In this document: positions 1-10,609 of the stretch, in pieces
Layout of the letters: every line of letters begins with the position of its first letter
Position numbering within the stretch: the first letter of the stretch is position 1
NCBI GenBank assembly: GCA_022425485.1
Contig: JAKMFL010000033.1
Span: 1-64,000 of the forward strand
Source: Alphaproteobacteria bacterium
Lineage (GTDB): Bacteria; Pseudomonadota; Alphaproteobacteria; Puniceispirillales; Puniceispirillaceae
Length of the DNA: 64,000 nucleotides
Direction of reading: 5' to 3'
Notes under the pieces: model-generated
What the model was told of the DNA's origin: nothing
Database searches by the model: none
Seen by the model: only the letters and a program-made list of their open reading frames with translations
Program-made: the position numbers and the translations under genes

Positions 1-335
1 ACTAAATCTTTATAGAAGGCTCTGGTTTCTGTCGCTAAATTCTCTGGCACTTGGCCCCAAGGATAGACATGAAAAAATTCTTTTAAGTCTTTTTCGTCCG
101 CGTCTTTGGCATGTTCGGACTTAAACGGAAAATAGCCATCTTGGCGTATAGGGTCGCGCAAATAATCTTGCTTGCCTTCAGAGGCAAAAAAACTTCCCCA
201 GCTTGCATAAATGGCGTCAATTCGCTCAGCTGTAATTGGATGGTTGCGCAATACCGCAAAGCCTGTCTCGCGCAAGGATTGTGCTAGAAAGTGCGGTGCA
301 TTATCTGCCTGATAATCAATAGTTTGAATGTGCAT
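1..335 (-). CDS. 2OG-Fe(II) oxygenase / isopenicillin-N-synthase-like protein, N-terminal part, truncated by the window edge
   Basis: Not in the ORF track. Manual reverse translation from ATG at 335 gives MHIQTIDYQADNAPHFLAQSLRETGFAVLRNHPI...GYFPFKSEHAKDADEKDLKEFFHVYPWG, open to the window edge; typical N-terminus of the family. Confidence 0.75.
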   Translation of the reverse strand, partial: MHIQTIDYQADNAPHFLAQSLRETGFAVLRNHPITAERIDAIYASWGSFFASEGKQDYLRDPIRQDGYFPFKSEHAKDADEKDLKEFFHVYPWGQVPENLATETRAFYKDL

Positions 336-427
336 CTTAACCAATAAATTTCATATTTTGCTAGCCATCATCTATTTCTAAAGATAACGGTCTTCTTATC
401 TTCCATACCCACAAACAGCTTGCTCGA

Positions 428-1399
428 TTAGGTGGCCGCAATTCGCTTATTTCTTATTGTGTCAGCTTGTGCGCAGATATCCAGAAAAATTTTACGAACG
501 CGCGCACTATCTACACCTACCGCTACATTAACAGGCCGCCGTCCACTTTGCGTTTCCGCTACAGTCTGGCCAATCTCCTCACCTTCGCAAATAACCCGCA
601 AAGGGGCCTGACGAAATTCAAACGCATCTCTATCTGTAATCGCAATGACGGCCGAGGGGTCATGCATCATACAAATATGCTGGCCTACAACAGAATGATA
701 AAAATCAATATAAAAGCTGGTTATATCCGCAAGAAAGCCCCCAATTTCAGGCGAAGTCTGACGCAAGCCCTCAAAATCATCTTGCACACAAGTAACTTTT
801 TGCGTGACATCAAGGCCGATCAAATCAATATCCCAGTCCGCCGCAAAAACGCGGTCAGCAGCATGCGGGTCATTCCAGATATTAGCCTCAGCCACCTGCG
901 TGACATTACCCGGGCACCACACTGCCCCGCCCATAATGACCAGCTTTTTCACATGTGCCGCTATATCTGGGTCTACATCTAACAGCGCCGCAATATTGGT
1001 AAGCGGGCCCACAGGACACAAGATTATCTCACCGCTTTGTTGCCGGCACATCTCAGACAAGAGATGCGCAGCTTCGCGCGGGTCTGGCTGGGCTTTTGGC
1101 GTTGGGGCTGGCAACGTGCCGAACCCTTCTTTTCCATGTACATAATGCGAGGGGGTATTTGGCGTTTGCGTGCGCGGGCGCATAGCCCCTGCAGCTACGG
1201 GAATGCGGCTACCAGCCTGCTCTACAAGGGCAAGGGCATTGCGGGTGGCTTGGTCTGTAAACACATTACCGAAAACCGAAGTAAGCGCTAGCAGCTCCAA
1301 ACGCGCATCGGCAAAGGCCAGATGGATAGCCATCGCATCATCAATACCTGGGTCTGTATCAATAATAATTTTCGCTGCTTTATCTTTATTGGCGCTCAC
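428..1399 (-). CDS. inosine/uridine-preferring nucleoside hydrolase
   Basis: IIIDTDPGIDDAMAI motif and family-wide similarity. The ORF runs to 1447, but an in-frame GTG at 1399 (VSANKDKAAKIIIDTDPG) avoids overlap with pyrE. Confidence 0.88.
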   Translation of the reverse strand: MSANKDKAAKIIIDTDPGIDDAMAIHLAFADARLELLALTSVFGNVFTDQATRNALALVEQAGSRIPVAAGAMRPRTQTPNTPSHYVHGKEGFGTLPAPTPKAQPDPREAAHLLSEMCRQQSGEIILCPVGPLTNIAALLDVDPDIAAHVKKLVIMGGAVWCPGNVTQVAEANIWNDPHAADRVFAADWDIDLIGLDVTQKVTCVQDDFEGLRQTSPEIGGFLADITSFYIDFYHSVVGQHICMMHDPSAVIAITDRDAFEFRQAPLRVICEGEEIGQTVAETQSGRRPVNVAVGVDSARVRKIFLDICAQADTIRNKRIAAT

Positions 1400-1407
1400 A
1401 GCCCACC

Positions 1408-2100
1408 TTAATCCTTGGTTGTTGTGCCCCCATTGGCTGCCGACCATCCTTTGGGATCGTGCAAGAAAGCTTCCACCGCTGCACAGGTTTTATCATCAAA
1501 CTTATCGCTATTTTTAATCTGCTCTAAGACATCCCACCAGCTTGCCAGATAATGTAATTCCAAGCCAGCTTCTTTCATTTCTTCCCGCGCATGCGCGAAA
1601 ATATCATAATAGAACACAACAAACACATGATTGCACTGTGCGCCGGCCTTGCGAAGCGCATCCGCAAACATAAATTTACTGCCACCGTCGGTTGCTAAAT
1701 CCTCAACCAACAGCACGCGGCTATCTTCTACCAGATGGCCTTCTATCTGCGCATTGCGGCCAAACCCTTTCGGTTTTTTGCGCACATATTGCATAGGCAA
1801 GGCAAGCCGTTCAGCCATAAAAGCTGCAAAAGGAATGCCAGCTGTCTCACCGCCTGCCACACTGTCAAAGGCTTCAAACCCTGCTTCTTGTGACAGCACA
1901 GAAATACCAAAATCCATTAAGGCTGCGCGAATACGAGGGAAAGAGATAAGCTTGCGGCAATCAATATAAACTGGACTTGCCGCCCCTGAGGTTAGAATAA
2001 AAGGTTTTTCAGCATTGACATGCACCGCTTCAATTTCCAACAACATAGAAGCCGTTGCCGCTGCAATCATCTTTTTATCTGTAAGGCTTACGGAAATCAT
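1408..2100 (-). CDS. pyrE: orotate phosphoribosyltransferase
   Basis: PRPP-binding motif [34 protein letters not shown]. Confidence 0.9.
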   Translation of the reverse strand: MISVSLTDKKMIAAATASMLLEIEAVHVNAEKPFILTSGAASPVYIDCRKLISFPRIRAALMDFGISVLSQEAGFEAFDSVAGGETAGIPFAAFMAERLALPMQYVRKKPKGFGRNAQIEGHLVEDSRVLLVEDLATDGGSKFMFADALRKAGAQCNHVFVVFYYDIFAHAREEMKEAGLELHYLASWWDVLEQIKNSDKFDDKTCAAVEAFLHDPKGWSAANGGTTTKD

Positions 2101-2136
2101 CTAAACCCTTTCCTCTTTGTAAAATCAGCACCCTGT

Positions 2137-3183
2137 TTAGGGCTTATCTGCTATCGACCAGAATATCTCTATTTGCGGATCAAAAACAGTTACCGGCCCT
2201 TCTTCCGTAGCCACAGGCGCTAGCGCTGGCTGGGCAGTATCATGCCGGATAAGCGTTATCGTATCTGAATTAACAGGCAGGCGATAGAATTCTGGCCCAT
2301 ATATAGACGTAAACCTCTCCAGCTTATCAAGCACATCATGCGCTTCGAAGAGCTGCGCAAGGCAGGCAAGTGTATTTGGCGCGTTGAAAATACCCGCACA
2401 ACCACAAGGTTGCAATTTCGCAGGGTCAAGATGCGGGGCACTATCCGTGCCTAAAAATACCTTGCCTGTATCTGCTAGCACCGCTTCTAGCAACGCTAGT
2501 CTATGGCTTTCTCTTTTTGCGACAGGCAGGCAATAATAATGCGGCTTTATACCCCCTGCTAGAATAGCATTGCGATTGATTAGCAAATGATGGGGGGTAA
2601 TAGTTGCGCCCAGATTATCCTCTCCTGCTAGGACGAATTCAGCCGCCTGACGGGTAGTGATATGCTCAAAAACGATCCGCAATTCAGGCAGTCTTTTTCG
2701 CAACGGTGCCAACACACGGTCAATAAAGACCGCTTCTCTATCAAAGATATCAATATCGCTATCTGTTACCTCGCCATGCACAAGAAGCGGCAGGCCTATC
2801 GCTGCCATTTCTTCTAAAACAGGCATCACCTTTTCGATATCGCGCACACCACTATCAGAGTTGGTTGTTGCCCCAGCTGGATACAACTTAACCGCCGTCA
2901 CAATGCCAGCGGATGCCCCTTTGCGCACCTCTGCTGGCGTGGTTGTCTCGGTCAAATACAGCACCATAAGAGGCATAAAATTATGCCCTTCAGGTAGGGC
3001 TGCAAGGATACGCTGGCGGTATTTATCCGCCATTTCAGACGTTGTTACAGGCGGGATAAGATTGGGCATAATAATCGCCCGCCCACACCAGCTAGAGCTA
3101 TGCGGCAACACGGCTTGCATGACCACCTCGTCACGGAGATGCAAATGCCAGTCATCGGGACGCCTGATGGTCAGTTGCTGCAT
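2137..3183 (-). CDS. pyrC: dihydroorotase (class II, PyrC type)
   Basis: [48 protein letters not shown]; start probably MQQLTIRR at 3183. Confidence 0.93.
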   Translation of the reverse strand: MQQLTIRRPDDWHLHLRDEVVMQAVLPHSSSWCGRAIIMPNLIPPVTTSEMADKYRQRILAALPEGHNFMPLMVLYLTETTTPAEVRKGASAGIVTAVKLYPAGATTNSDSGVRDIEKVMPVLEEMAAIGLPLLVHGEVTDSDIDIFDREAVFIDRVLAPLRKRLPELRIVFEHITTRQAAEFVLAGEDNLGATITPHHLLINRNAILAGGIKPHYYCLPVAKRESHRLALLEAVLADTGKVFLGTDSAPHLDPAKLQPCGCAGIFNAPNTLACLAQLFEAHDVLDKLERFTSIYGPEFYRLPVNSDTITLIRHDTAQPALAPVATEEGPVTVFDPQIEIFWSIADKP

Positions 3184-3193
3184 TATATAGCCT

Positions 3194-3733
3194 TTATGCT
3201 TTTGCGCGCTCAATAGCGGCTTTAATCATTTCTGCGGCTTTTTCAGGGCCTTCCCAGCCTTGCACTTTTACCCATTTGGTTTTTTCAAGGTCTTTATAAT
3301 GCTCAAAGAAATGGCCAATTTGTTCAAGTATAATGGAGGGTAGATCATCCGCAGATTTTACATCCTTATAAAGGGGGTGCAATTTATCCACTGGGACGCA
3401 AAGTAGTTTTTCATCTACACCGCTTTCATCTTCCATCATCAATACACCAATAGGGCGCGCCGCGATAATACAGCCATGAATAATCGGCAATGGGGTGAGC
3501 ACACACGCGTCAATCGGATCGCCGTCATCTGACAGGGTATGCGGCACAAAGCCATAATTGACCGGGTAATGCATTGGCGTATGCAAAAATCTGTCTACCA
3601 AAAGTGCGCCTGAATCTTTATCCAGCTCATATTTTACGGGTGCAGATTGTGCAGGAATTTCAATCGCAACATTAATTTCTTCAGGCGGGTTTTTGCCAAC
3701 GGATATTTTGTCCAAATTCATTGTCTTGCTCAT
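3194..3733 (-). CDS. ppa: inorganic pyrophosphatase
   Basis: [34 protein letters not shown]; start probably [13 protein letters not shown] at 3733. Confidence 0.93.
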   Translation of the reverse strand: MSKTMNLDKISVGKNPPEEINVAIEIPAQSAPVKYELDKDSGALLVDRFLHTPMHYPVNYGFVPHTLSDDGDPIDACVLTPLPIIHGCIIAARPIGVLMMEDESGVDEKLLCVPVDKLHPLYKDVKSADDLPSIILEQIGHFFEHYKDLEKTKWVKVQGWEGPEKAAEMIKAAIERAKA

Positions 3734-3922
3734 CCTTTTTAACACGTGAGGACAGAAGTCAGCGCATCTGTTTTCAGCATTGCAGCTTGCATCTGTCTGC
3801 TTGTGCCTATGTAATACCGAGATGCAAAACATTTTACCAGACAGAAATCATATAATCGTCACCACACAAGGTAAATTTCATCAAAGACAACAGCCTTTGT
3901 TTTAGGGTAGAACAGTCTGGAT

Positions 3923-5032
3923 ATGACAAAGACAGTTGCAATTATTGGTCAAGGGCTAACAGGTGTCACCGCAGGCTTGATGCTTGCCGAACACGGGTAT
4001 GATATTTTGCTGGTTGGCGCAAAGCCGCCGCTTATTGGTGGGCTACAATTGGCCCCAAATGGGCTGGAAGCTTTACGCACAATTGGGCTATATGATGCGG
4101 CGTTGAGCGGCGGGGTGCGTTTGGATAATATTGCTATCACGGCAATGAATGATGGCCGAACGCTCGCGGAAATTCCGCATCCTCAAAACCGGGTTTATAT
4201 TGGTATCGGACGCGCAGACCTCTATCAAGCGGTTGAGGCCAAGCTTGCGGGGAAGAAAAATATTAAACGCATGGCCAGCCCAGCAATCAGCATCATGCGC
4301 GCAAGTGACAAGATGGAACTGGTTCTAGAAGATGGTCAAACCCTATATGTAGACGAAATTATTGGGGCTGACGGCGTTAATGGGCTGTGCCGCTCTTTTG
4401 TATGCGGTGCCCAGCTAAAGGCGAAAACAGCCCCTTATTATGCAATGCGAAGCGAAATTGAAGCCCGTGCCCTGCCGCGCCTATTTAGCCGGACACAAAC
4501 GCAGCTTATCTTGGGTGATGGCTGTCATTTTGTAAGCTACCCTATTGCTGGCCAGAAACGGATAAATGCGGTATTTTGTGCATCACCAGAAAAGCTTGGG
4601 CCGGAATGGCAGGCACAGCTATTCGCCCCGCACCCGATTTTGAAATATGTTGCAGACGCCTCAGCGCAGTGGGTAAAGCTGCCCTTATTCGCAAACAGCT
4701 TACCCGCTAGCTGGCGGCGAATGCAGGTAACATTGATAGGCGATGCTGCCCATATTATGCCGCCCCATCTAGCACAAGGAGCTGGCCAGAGTTTTGAAGA
4801 TATCGCCTATCTAAAAACACAGCTACAAGAAAAACCGTTATCTGATGCGCTGCACTCTATGTCTATTTTGCGGGCCAGCCAGCTAAAATCCACAACCAAC
4901 AAGGCCAGTCTAACAGGGCAGGTTATGAGGCTTTCAGGCCTGCCAGCACAGCTTCGTGATAGCTTGCTTGGCCTATCTGGCGCACATCTCCTCGAAAATT
5001 GGCTAGCAGACGTCTGGCAAGCCAATAGTTAG
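3923..5032 (+). CDS. FAD-dependent monooxygenase (UbiH / salicylate hydroxylase-like)
   Basis: N-terminal GQGLTGVTAGLMLAEHG FAD fold and C-terminal LIGDAAHIMPPHLAQGAGQSFED. Confidence 0.82.
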   Translation: MTKTVAIIGQGLTGVTAGLMLAEHGYDILLVGAKPPLIGGLQLAPNGLEALRTIGLYDAALSGGVRLDNIAITAMNDGRTLAEIPHPQNRVYIGIGRADLYQAVEAKLAGKKNIKRMASPAISIMRASDKMELVLEDGQTLYVDEIIGADGVNGLCRSFVCGAQLKAKTAPYYAMRSEIEARALPRLFSRTQTQLILGDGCHFVSYPIAGQKRINAVFCASPEKLGPEWQAQLFAPHPILKYVADASAQWVKLPLFANSLPASWRRMQVTLIGDAAHIMPPHLAQGAGQSFEDIAYLKTQLQEKPLSDALHSMSILRASQLKSTTNKASLTGQVMRLSGLPAQLRDSLLGLSGAHLLENWLADVWQANS

Positions 5033-5132
5033 ACCGCTTCGATTAACAGGCATCTAACCACGAGCCGGCAGCGTATAATAGATGTTTTCCATCTCTATGT
5101 TTTATTACAAGTTTTTACCGAGGCTCTTGAGC

Positions 5133-5711
5133 ATGTTCAGAAAAGCTTTTTTAGCGCTTTTATGTGTAACCAGTTTAATGGCCCCAGCACCGCTACTGGC
5201 AGGGCAACAGCAGATGAGCGTTTCCGCATTTGATTTCAGCTTTCCTTCTATCGAAGGCACTAACCTTAATTTATCCGATTATCAGGGGCGTGTGTTGTTG
5301 ATTGTTAACACCGCTTCGCGCTGCGGTTTTACAAGGCAATATAGTGCCCTGCAAAATCTTTGGTCTGCATACCGAAAGGAAGGGCTAGTGGTAATTGGCG
5401 TTCCATCAAATGATTTTGGTGGCCAAGAACTAGGTACAGAAGCAGAGGTAAAACAATTCTGTGAAGTGAATTTTGATATCGACTTCCCTATGACCGCTAT
5501 CACCGAAATCAAAGGTGCAGACGCACATGAATTTTACAAATGGGCAGGGGCGCAAGTTGGCATGTTGGGCAAACCAAAGTGGAATTTCCATAAATTTCTG
5601 GTGGGGCGAGATGGCCAAATTGCAGACTGGTTTTCTTCGGTAAGCGAGCCAGATAGTCCAAAATTCCGCAGCGCGATAGAACAGGCACTTGCCCAAAACA
5701 GCGCATCATAG
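5133..5711 (+). CDS. glutathione peroxidase family protein with N-terminal signal sequence
   Basis: NTASRCGFTRQY, GVPSNDFGGQE, WNFHKFLVGRDG; hydrophobic leader MFRKAFLALLCVTSLMAPAPLLA. Confidence 0.87.
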   Translation: MFRKAFLALLCVTSLMAPAPLLAGQQQMSVSAFDFSFPSIEGTNLNLSDYQGRVLLIVNTASRCGFTRQYSALQNLWSAYRKEGLVVIGVPSNDFGGQELGTEAEVKQFCEVNFDIDFPMTAITEIKGADAHEFYKWAGAQVGMLGKPKWNFHKFLVGRDGQIADWFSSVSEPDSPKFRSAIEQALAQNSAS

Positions 5712-5803
5712 CACGCCTGCTGCTTGATAAAATTACACTGCTCATGTATGCAAAGAGGGTTTTTTAACGCCCTTACACTGCCGCTAAGAAGTGATGTGAG
5801 CTG

Positions 5804-6862
5804 ATGCATAACCTGCCCAAAACCAATCAGTATGTGGTCGCTGCCTTATACCAGTTCATTAAGGTTGATGAGATTACCCAATGGCAAGAGGCCTTGCGCG
5901 AGAAATGCGATATATGCCAGCTGATGGGCACGCTTCTGATTGCAGAAGAAGGGCTAAATGGCACCATATCAGGGCGTTATGACGATATGCATCGCTTTTT
6001 AGATTGGCTACTCAGCGAGACACTCTTTACCGCGCCCGAGCTGAAATTTGCTGTACATGAAGAACGGCCCTTTCACAGAATGAAAGTCAGGCTAAAACGT
6101 GAGATTGTCACTATGGGCGCTAGCGGCATTAGCCCAACAAAACAAGCCGGCACATATGTAAATCCAAAGGATTGGAACAAGCTGATATCTGACCCAGATG
6201 TGATGGTTGTGGATACCAGAAATGATTATGAGGTAGCGATAGGCCAGTTTCAGGGAGCGGTAAATCCGCTGACAAAGACCTTTCGAGACTTTCCAGAATG
6301 GGCAGCAGAACTAGCCGCCTTGCCAGAAGAGAGCCGCCCAAAAAAGCTGGCAATGTATTGCACAGGGGGTATCCGGTGCGAGAAATCAACAGCCCTGATG
6401 AAAAATCTGGGCTTTGAAGATGTCTATCACCTAAAGGGGGGCATCCTGCAATATCTGGAAGATATCCCCCAAAACCAGTCTCTATGGGAGGGAGAATGTT
6501 TTGTATTTGATAGCCGGGTTGCCGTAGATCACAATCTGCAACGCGGAAAATACGCGCTATGCCATGCCTGTAAAATGCCGCTTAGCAAACAGGAGATGGC
6601 CTCTGCGACCTATGTGGCCGGCATTAGCTGCCCACATTGCATTGATAAAACCACACCAGCACAGCGTGCCCGGTTTTCAGAGCGTGCCAAGCAGATAGCG
6701 CTCGCGAAGCAGCGCGGCGATGCCCATATTGGCGCAAAGCCTGTGAGCAAAGAGCCTTTCCAAAAAGAATCTTTCCAAAAAGAACTGGGGCGCGAGCAAA
6801 ATCCCCTGCGCGAGAAAAATCCTGGGCGCGAGAAAAATATAGAAAAAAAGAAAGAAATCTAG
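5804..6862 (+). CDS. trhO: rhodanese-related tRNA uridine 5-oxyacetic acid hydroxylase (TrhO/YceA)
   Basis: EEGLNGTISG, rhodanese loop CTGGIRCEKSTALM, Cys-rich C-terminal region; repeat-rich C-terminal tail. Confidence 0.88.
   Translation: MHNLPKTNQYVVAALYQFIKVDEITQWQEALREKCDICQLMGTLLIAEEGLNGTISGRYDDMHRFLDWLLSETLFTAPELKFAVHEERPFHRMKVRLKREIVTMGASGISPTKQAGTYVNPKDWNKLISDPDVMVVDTRNDYEVAIGQFQGAVNPLTKTFRDFPEWAAELAALPEESRPKKLAMYCTGGIRCEKSTALMKNLGFEDVYHLKGGILQYLEDIPQNQSLWEGECFVFDSRVAVDHNLQRGKYALCHACKMPLSKQEMASATYVAGISCPHCIDKTTPAQRARFSERAKQIALAKQRGDAHIGAKPVSKEPFQKESFQKELGREQNPLREKNPGREKNIEKKKEI
6756..6838 (+). repeat. in-gene tandem repeats at the 3' end of trhO (15 bp x2, then 18 bp x2.7)
   Basis: ctttccaaaaagaat/ctttccaaaaagaac, then three near-copies starting cgcgag(c/a)aaaat; encodes FQKESFQKE and REQNPL-REKNPG-REKN. 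Confidence 0.9.
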
Positions 6863-7515
6863 CCGCGAATAGTGGTTATCGCAGCGGCATATCCCTCTGC
6901 TGCCCCAAAAATAGCCGAGCCAGCTACCAGATTATTAGCCCCGGCTGCGATCACTTTTGGCGCCGTTTCTGCGGTAATGCCGCCATCAACCTGAAGGTGG
7001 ATATCACGCCCCTTAACCATCGTTGCGGCCTGTTCGATCTTTGGCAGCATCGCATCAATAAAATGTTGGCCGCCAAACCCGGGATTCACCGTCATTACCA
7101 GCAAGAGATCAAGCTTGTCCAAACAATGCTGCACCGTGCTAAGCGGCGTCGCTGGATTTAGAGCTACTCCAGCTTTACAGCCAAGCTCCCGAATATAGCT
7201 TAACGTCCTGTCCAGATGTGTACAGGCTTCAACATGCACGGTAATATTTTGCACGCCAGCATCTGCAAAATCACTAAGTAAGGGGTCTGGCGCCTCAATC
7301 ATTAGGTGCGCGTCAAAATATGCATCACAGCTTTGCCGAACAGCTTTAATAATTGGCGCACCAAAACTCAGATTGGGAACAAATTGCCCATCCATCACAT
7401 CAAGGTGTATCCAGTCCGCCCCTGCGCGATATACATCTGTAATTTCCTGTCCAAGCGCCGCAAAATTACTCGCTAGGACAGAAGGCGCAATGATAACAGG
7501 CTTAGAAGAGGTCAT
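6859..7515 (-). CDS. rpe: ribulose-phosphate 3-epimerase
   Basis: APSVLASNFA, DWIHLDVMDGQFVPNLSFG, MTVNPGFGGQ, DGGI. Confidence 0.94.
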   Translation of the reverse strand: MTSSKPVIIAPSVLASNFAALGQEITDVYRAGADWIHLDVMDGQFVPNLSFGAPIIKAVRQSCDAYFDAHLMIEAPDPLLSDFADAGVQNITVHVEACTHLDRTLSYIRELGCKAGVALNPATPLSTVQHCLDKLDLLLVMTVNPGFGGQHFIDAMLPKIEQAATMVKGRDIHLQVDGGITAETAPKVIAAGANNLVAGSAIFGAAEGYAAAITTIRG

Positions 7516-7618
7516 CTTAAACTAGCTCCCGCTTTACACAGCTTTTGTTTTATAGAAACCAGATGAGCTTGTAAAATTTATCCCGCTTATCGGCATTTTA
7601 CAGCGCGGCCTTGGATAT

Positions 7619-9439
7619 CTAAACCACATCTTTTGCTTTGAAGTAAGGCAAATTATCCTGAGATGAGCAGCCCATCACCGACAGACGTTCAATGATTTGC
7701 AAAGCACGTTGATATTTACGCTCTAGCTCTTCTTCTGAACACTCTGCAAACAGCTCTCCACATAATAAAATACCGTGATTTGCCTGCAAGGCCCGAATAC
7801 GCCTGCCATGCATCAGCCCATCAACCAGCACAGCATGTTCGAACTCTTCGCCTTTTGTTATCTGTATTCTGTTTTCGACAAGGAAATGGCGGATGGCTGC
7901 CTCACCTTGCAAGGCATAATGCCAAAATTCAGAATCAGAAGAAGAGGGCACGCCGCTAACAAGGCTGAAAGCTTTACAAAAAGCAAGGAAGATAAGCTCA
8001 TCCCGCTCTGCCCCTGTCCATGCGGTACGCCCTAGCGTGCGCCAAATATCTTTATTCATTTCTTCATAGATGGCTGGGATCCGCTCAAAGAATAAACGGT
8101 GCAGGCCAATATCATTGACCGAATCTTCCATCCGCTGCTCTTTATGAATATCAATAGCGCTGTAAGAGCCACAAACCGGACAACCAGTATCTGAGAATTT
8201 GTCTTTCAGATAAATATGCGAGCAGCGAAGTCCGCTTTCCAGCTTGTTATCACACAAGAAATAGCTTTGCTGTTCATCCACTGGCTGCTGAGCTATCCAT
8301 TGGAACCTGTTTTTATAACGCAGATAGGTGCCGCGATGCGACCACAAGCTCCATTGTAAATTTTCAACAGGCCCGAAAGTTGACCAGTTAGAACTGACAT
8401 CAATCACAACACAGCTATCTTTGCCTTCTGCTGCACGCAACCCACGACCAACAGATTGCCCCCATAACACTTTAGACAAGGTCGGGCGCATATGCACAAT
8501 CAGATTACAATGTGGGTTATCCCAGCCTTCAGCAAGTACGCCAACTGATACCACCGCTTCCACCTCGCCCCTAGCATGCGCAGATAACATTTGCATCCGC
8601 TCCTTAATCGGGGTGCTAGCGGTTATCAAATTTACCGACAGGCCAAGCTCTTCGATAGCTTCCACCGTCGTTTCTGCAACGGTTACATCTGGGCAAAACC
8701 ATGCTGATATCGGCTTTGGTGTTACTTTTTCCCGCTCTTCTAAATAGATAGAGCAGGCATGGCTAATCATCGAGGATTTGATAATCGCAGGTGCCAATTT
8801 GGTAACAGGAAAATCCCCAGAGCTGATATCAATAGAGGCAAGTTCAAGATCATGAATAAAATGTGGGCGATAGCGCGGGCGCACCAATATGCCTTCTTCA
8901 AACAACTTTTCCATATCCGCGCCATCAATAATGGCATCAAAGGCAAGGCTAAGCTGGTCACGCTGGTCTGCTGTGCGGCGCTCAGGAGAAGCGGTTAGCC
9001 CCAGCAGATGAGCATCATCACGCCCCTTTTCCATAAAGCATTCCAAAATCCGCTTATAACCAGTACCGTTCGGGGACACCCGGTGCGCTTCATCAATAAT
9101 TATTAGTTTTGCCTGTGCGACCGCATCATCCAGAATATCGCGTGCACGGGTGCTCGTTGATAGTAAAACATCATAATCAACAAAGGCTTTTTCAGAATGG
9201 TTTAGGTTAAGTTTACAGACTTTATGTTCACGGGCCAGCGCGCGTTCCAACTGTTCTAACAAGACCAAACGGTGACAGAGAACAATGACCTTCTCGCCAG
9301 CATAAAATTGCCGAATAATCTCACTCGCCAGAACCGTTTTACCAGCCCCCGTAGGGGCTTTGATGATAAAACGTCTATGCGCTTTCTGGATATCCGGGAA
9401 ACCATCAATGATTTCCTGTTGCCATCGTCTGAGTTCCAT
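7619..9439 (-). CDS. superfamily II DEAD/DEAH helicase with zinc-ribbon-like insert
   Basis: Walker A KAPTGAGKT, DEAH (IIIDEAHRVS), LGLTASPERR, motif VI QSVGRGLRA; Cys cluster C..CSH...CPVCGS. Confidence 0.88.
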   Translation of the reverse strand: MELRRWQQEIIDGFPDIQKAHRRFIIKAPTGAGKTVLASEIIRQFYAGEKVIVLCHRLVLLEQLERALAREHKVCKLNLNHSEKAFVDYDVLLSTSTRARDILDDAVAQAKLIIIDEAHRVSPNGTGYKRILECFMEKGRDDAHLLGLTASPERRTADQRDQLSLAFDAIIDGADMEKLFEEGILVRPRYRPHFIHDLELASIDISSGDFPVTKLAPAIIKSSMISHACSIYLEEREKVTPKPISAWFCPDVTVAETTVEAIEELGLSVNLITASTPIKERMQMLSAHARGEVEAVVSVGVLAEGWDNPHCNLIVHMRPTLSKVLWGQSVGRGLRAAEGKDSCVVIDVSSNWSTFGPVENLQWSLWSHRGTYLRYKNRFQWIAQQPVDEQQSYFLCDNKLESGLRCSHIYLKDKFSDTGCPVCGSYSAIDIHKEQRMEDSVNDIGLHRLFFERIPAIYEEMNKDIWRTLGRTAWTGAERDELIFLAFCKAFSLVSGVPSSSDSEFWHYALQGEAAIRHFLVENRIQITKGEEFEHAVLVDGLMHGRRIRALQANHGILLCGELFAECSEEELERKYQRALQIIERLSVMGCSSQDNLPYFKAKDVV

Positions 9440-9604
9440 TTAATGAAGACCTGTCATCGGCTGCACAAAACTTTCAAGGCGCCTAGTCTACACGGTTTTT
9501 TATAAAAGATAAGCATTGAAATAAAAAAAAAGTTCTAACAGTGAATTTTCTGTCGCTAGAAACCCGTTATTTACTGTTAAATATGCTATGCGCTGCGGCT
9601 TATC

Positions 9605-10609
9605 CTACAATAATCCCCTGATTTTCTCTACCAAGGCCGCGTTAATTTGACGCGGCCCCATATCTAGACGATTTTTATGACGTCGTTGCCCGGGCAAGCG
9701 GATACCGTCAAGCTGAGACAAAGTTTGGATGAAAGCTTCATTATGTTCCTGCCAGCTATCACCCGCTATTAGTTTTGGGCTCATCGCTAGCACAAATTCA
9801 CCGCCCTTGGCTGGGCCACCATCATTATTGTCCTGCTGACCAGCTTCGTAAGAGAAATTATCCCCTGTCATACCCGCCGCCAGAAACTCTACCATCAGGG
9901 CAATTGCTGAGCCTTTATACCCACCAAAAGGAAGCAAAACGCCTTTGAGAATTTCTGCTGGATCATCTGATGGCTTGCCATCTGGCCCTAACCCAGTTCC
10001 AGGCGGCACTGCATGACCATCACGCGCCGCGATTTGCACATCCCCTTTTGCCAAAGTGGAAGTGGCCATGTCAAACACAATGGGGGTGTGGCCCGGACGT
10101 GGCCACGCAAAAGACAGAGGATTAGTGCCAAAAAAGGCTTGTGTTGCACCCGCGGGCGCAACAGTTGGTTTAAAGGCTGTACAGGCAAGACCCGCCAGCC
10201 CCTGTTCAGCCAGATATTCTGTTTCTGGCCACATCGCTGCAAAATGGAACGAATTAATAATTCGCATCACCGCAATACCCGTTTCAGAAGCTGCCTTTGC
10301 CAGCACCGGCAAACCCACCTCAAGGGCAAGCGGGGCATAACCATAGTCACCATCAACGGTGATGACAGAAGCTAAACTTTGTTCAATTTTTGGCGTGGCA
10401 TCGCCTTTCACTTTTCCAGAATTCAGCGAAGCGATGTATCCCGGCACCCGAAACAAGCCATGAGAGAGAGAACCATCCCGCTCTGCCCGAACAACTGTCC
10501 GCGCCAATGCAGCAGCATTTTCAGTAGAACAACCATGTTTGGTAAAAACACGCAAAGCCAAACTTTCAATGTCAGAAAGACTCATTTCTGTAGTTTCAAT
10601 TGCAGTCAT
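9605..10609 (-). CDS. malate/L-lactate dehydrogenase (Ldh2/DpkA-like) family oxidoreductase
   Basis: SHGLFRVPGYIASL, FGTNPLSFAWPR, VFDMATSTLAKGD, GGYKGSAIALMVE; start MTAIETTEM at 10609 has an upstream GAGG. Confidence 0.85.
   Translation of the reverse strand: MTAIETTEMSLSDIESLALRVFTKHGCSTENAAALARTVVRAERDGSLSHGLFRVPGYIASLNSGKVKGDATPKIEQSLASVITVDGDYGYAPLALEVGLPVLAKAASETGIAVMRIINSFHFAAMWPETEYLAEQGLAGLACTAFKPTVAPAGATQAFFGTNPLSFAWPRPGHTPIVFDMATSTLAKGDVQIAARDGHAVPPGTGLGPDGKPSDDPAEILKGVLLPFGGYKGSAIALMVEFLAAGMTGDNFSYEAGQQDNNDGGPAKGGEFVLAMSPKLIAGDSWQEHNEAFIQTLSQLDGIRLPGQRRHKNRLDMGPRQINAALVEKIRGLL

Noticed and set aside
467-982. 171-aa plus-strand ORF
   Set aside because: Antisense to the nucleoside hydrolase; Arg/Ile/Asn-rich shadow-frame composition.
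2657-3190. 177-aa ORF antisense to pyrC
   Set aside because: Shadow of a strongly supported pyrC coding frame.
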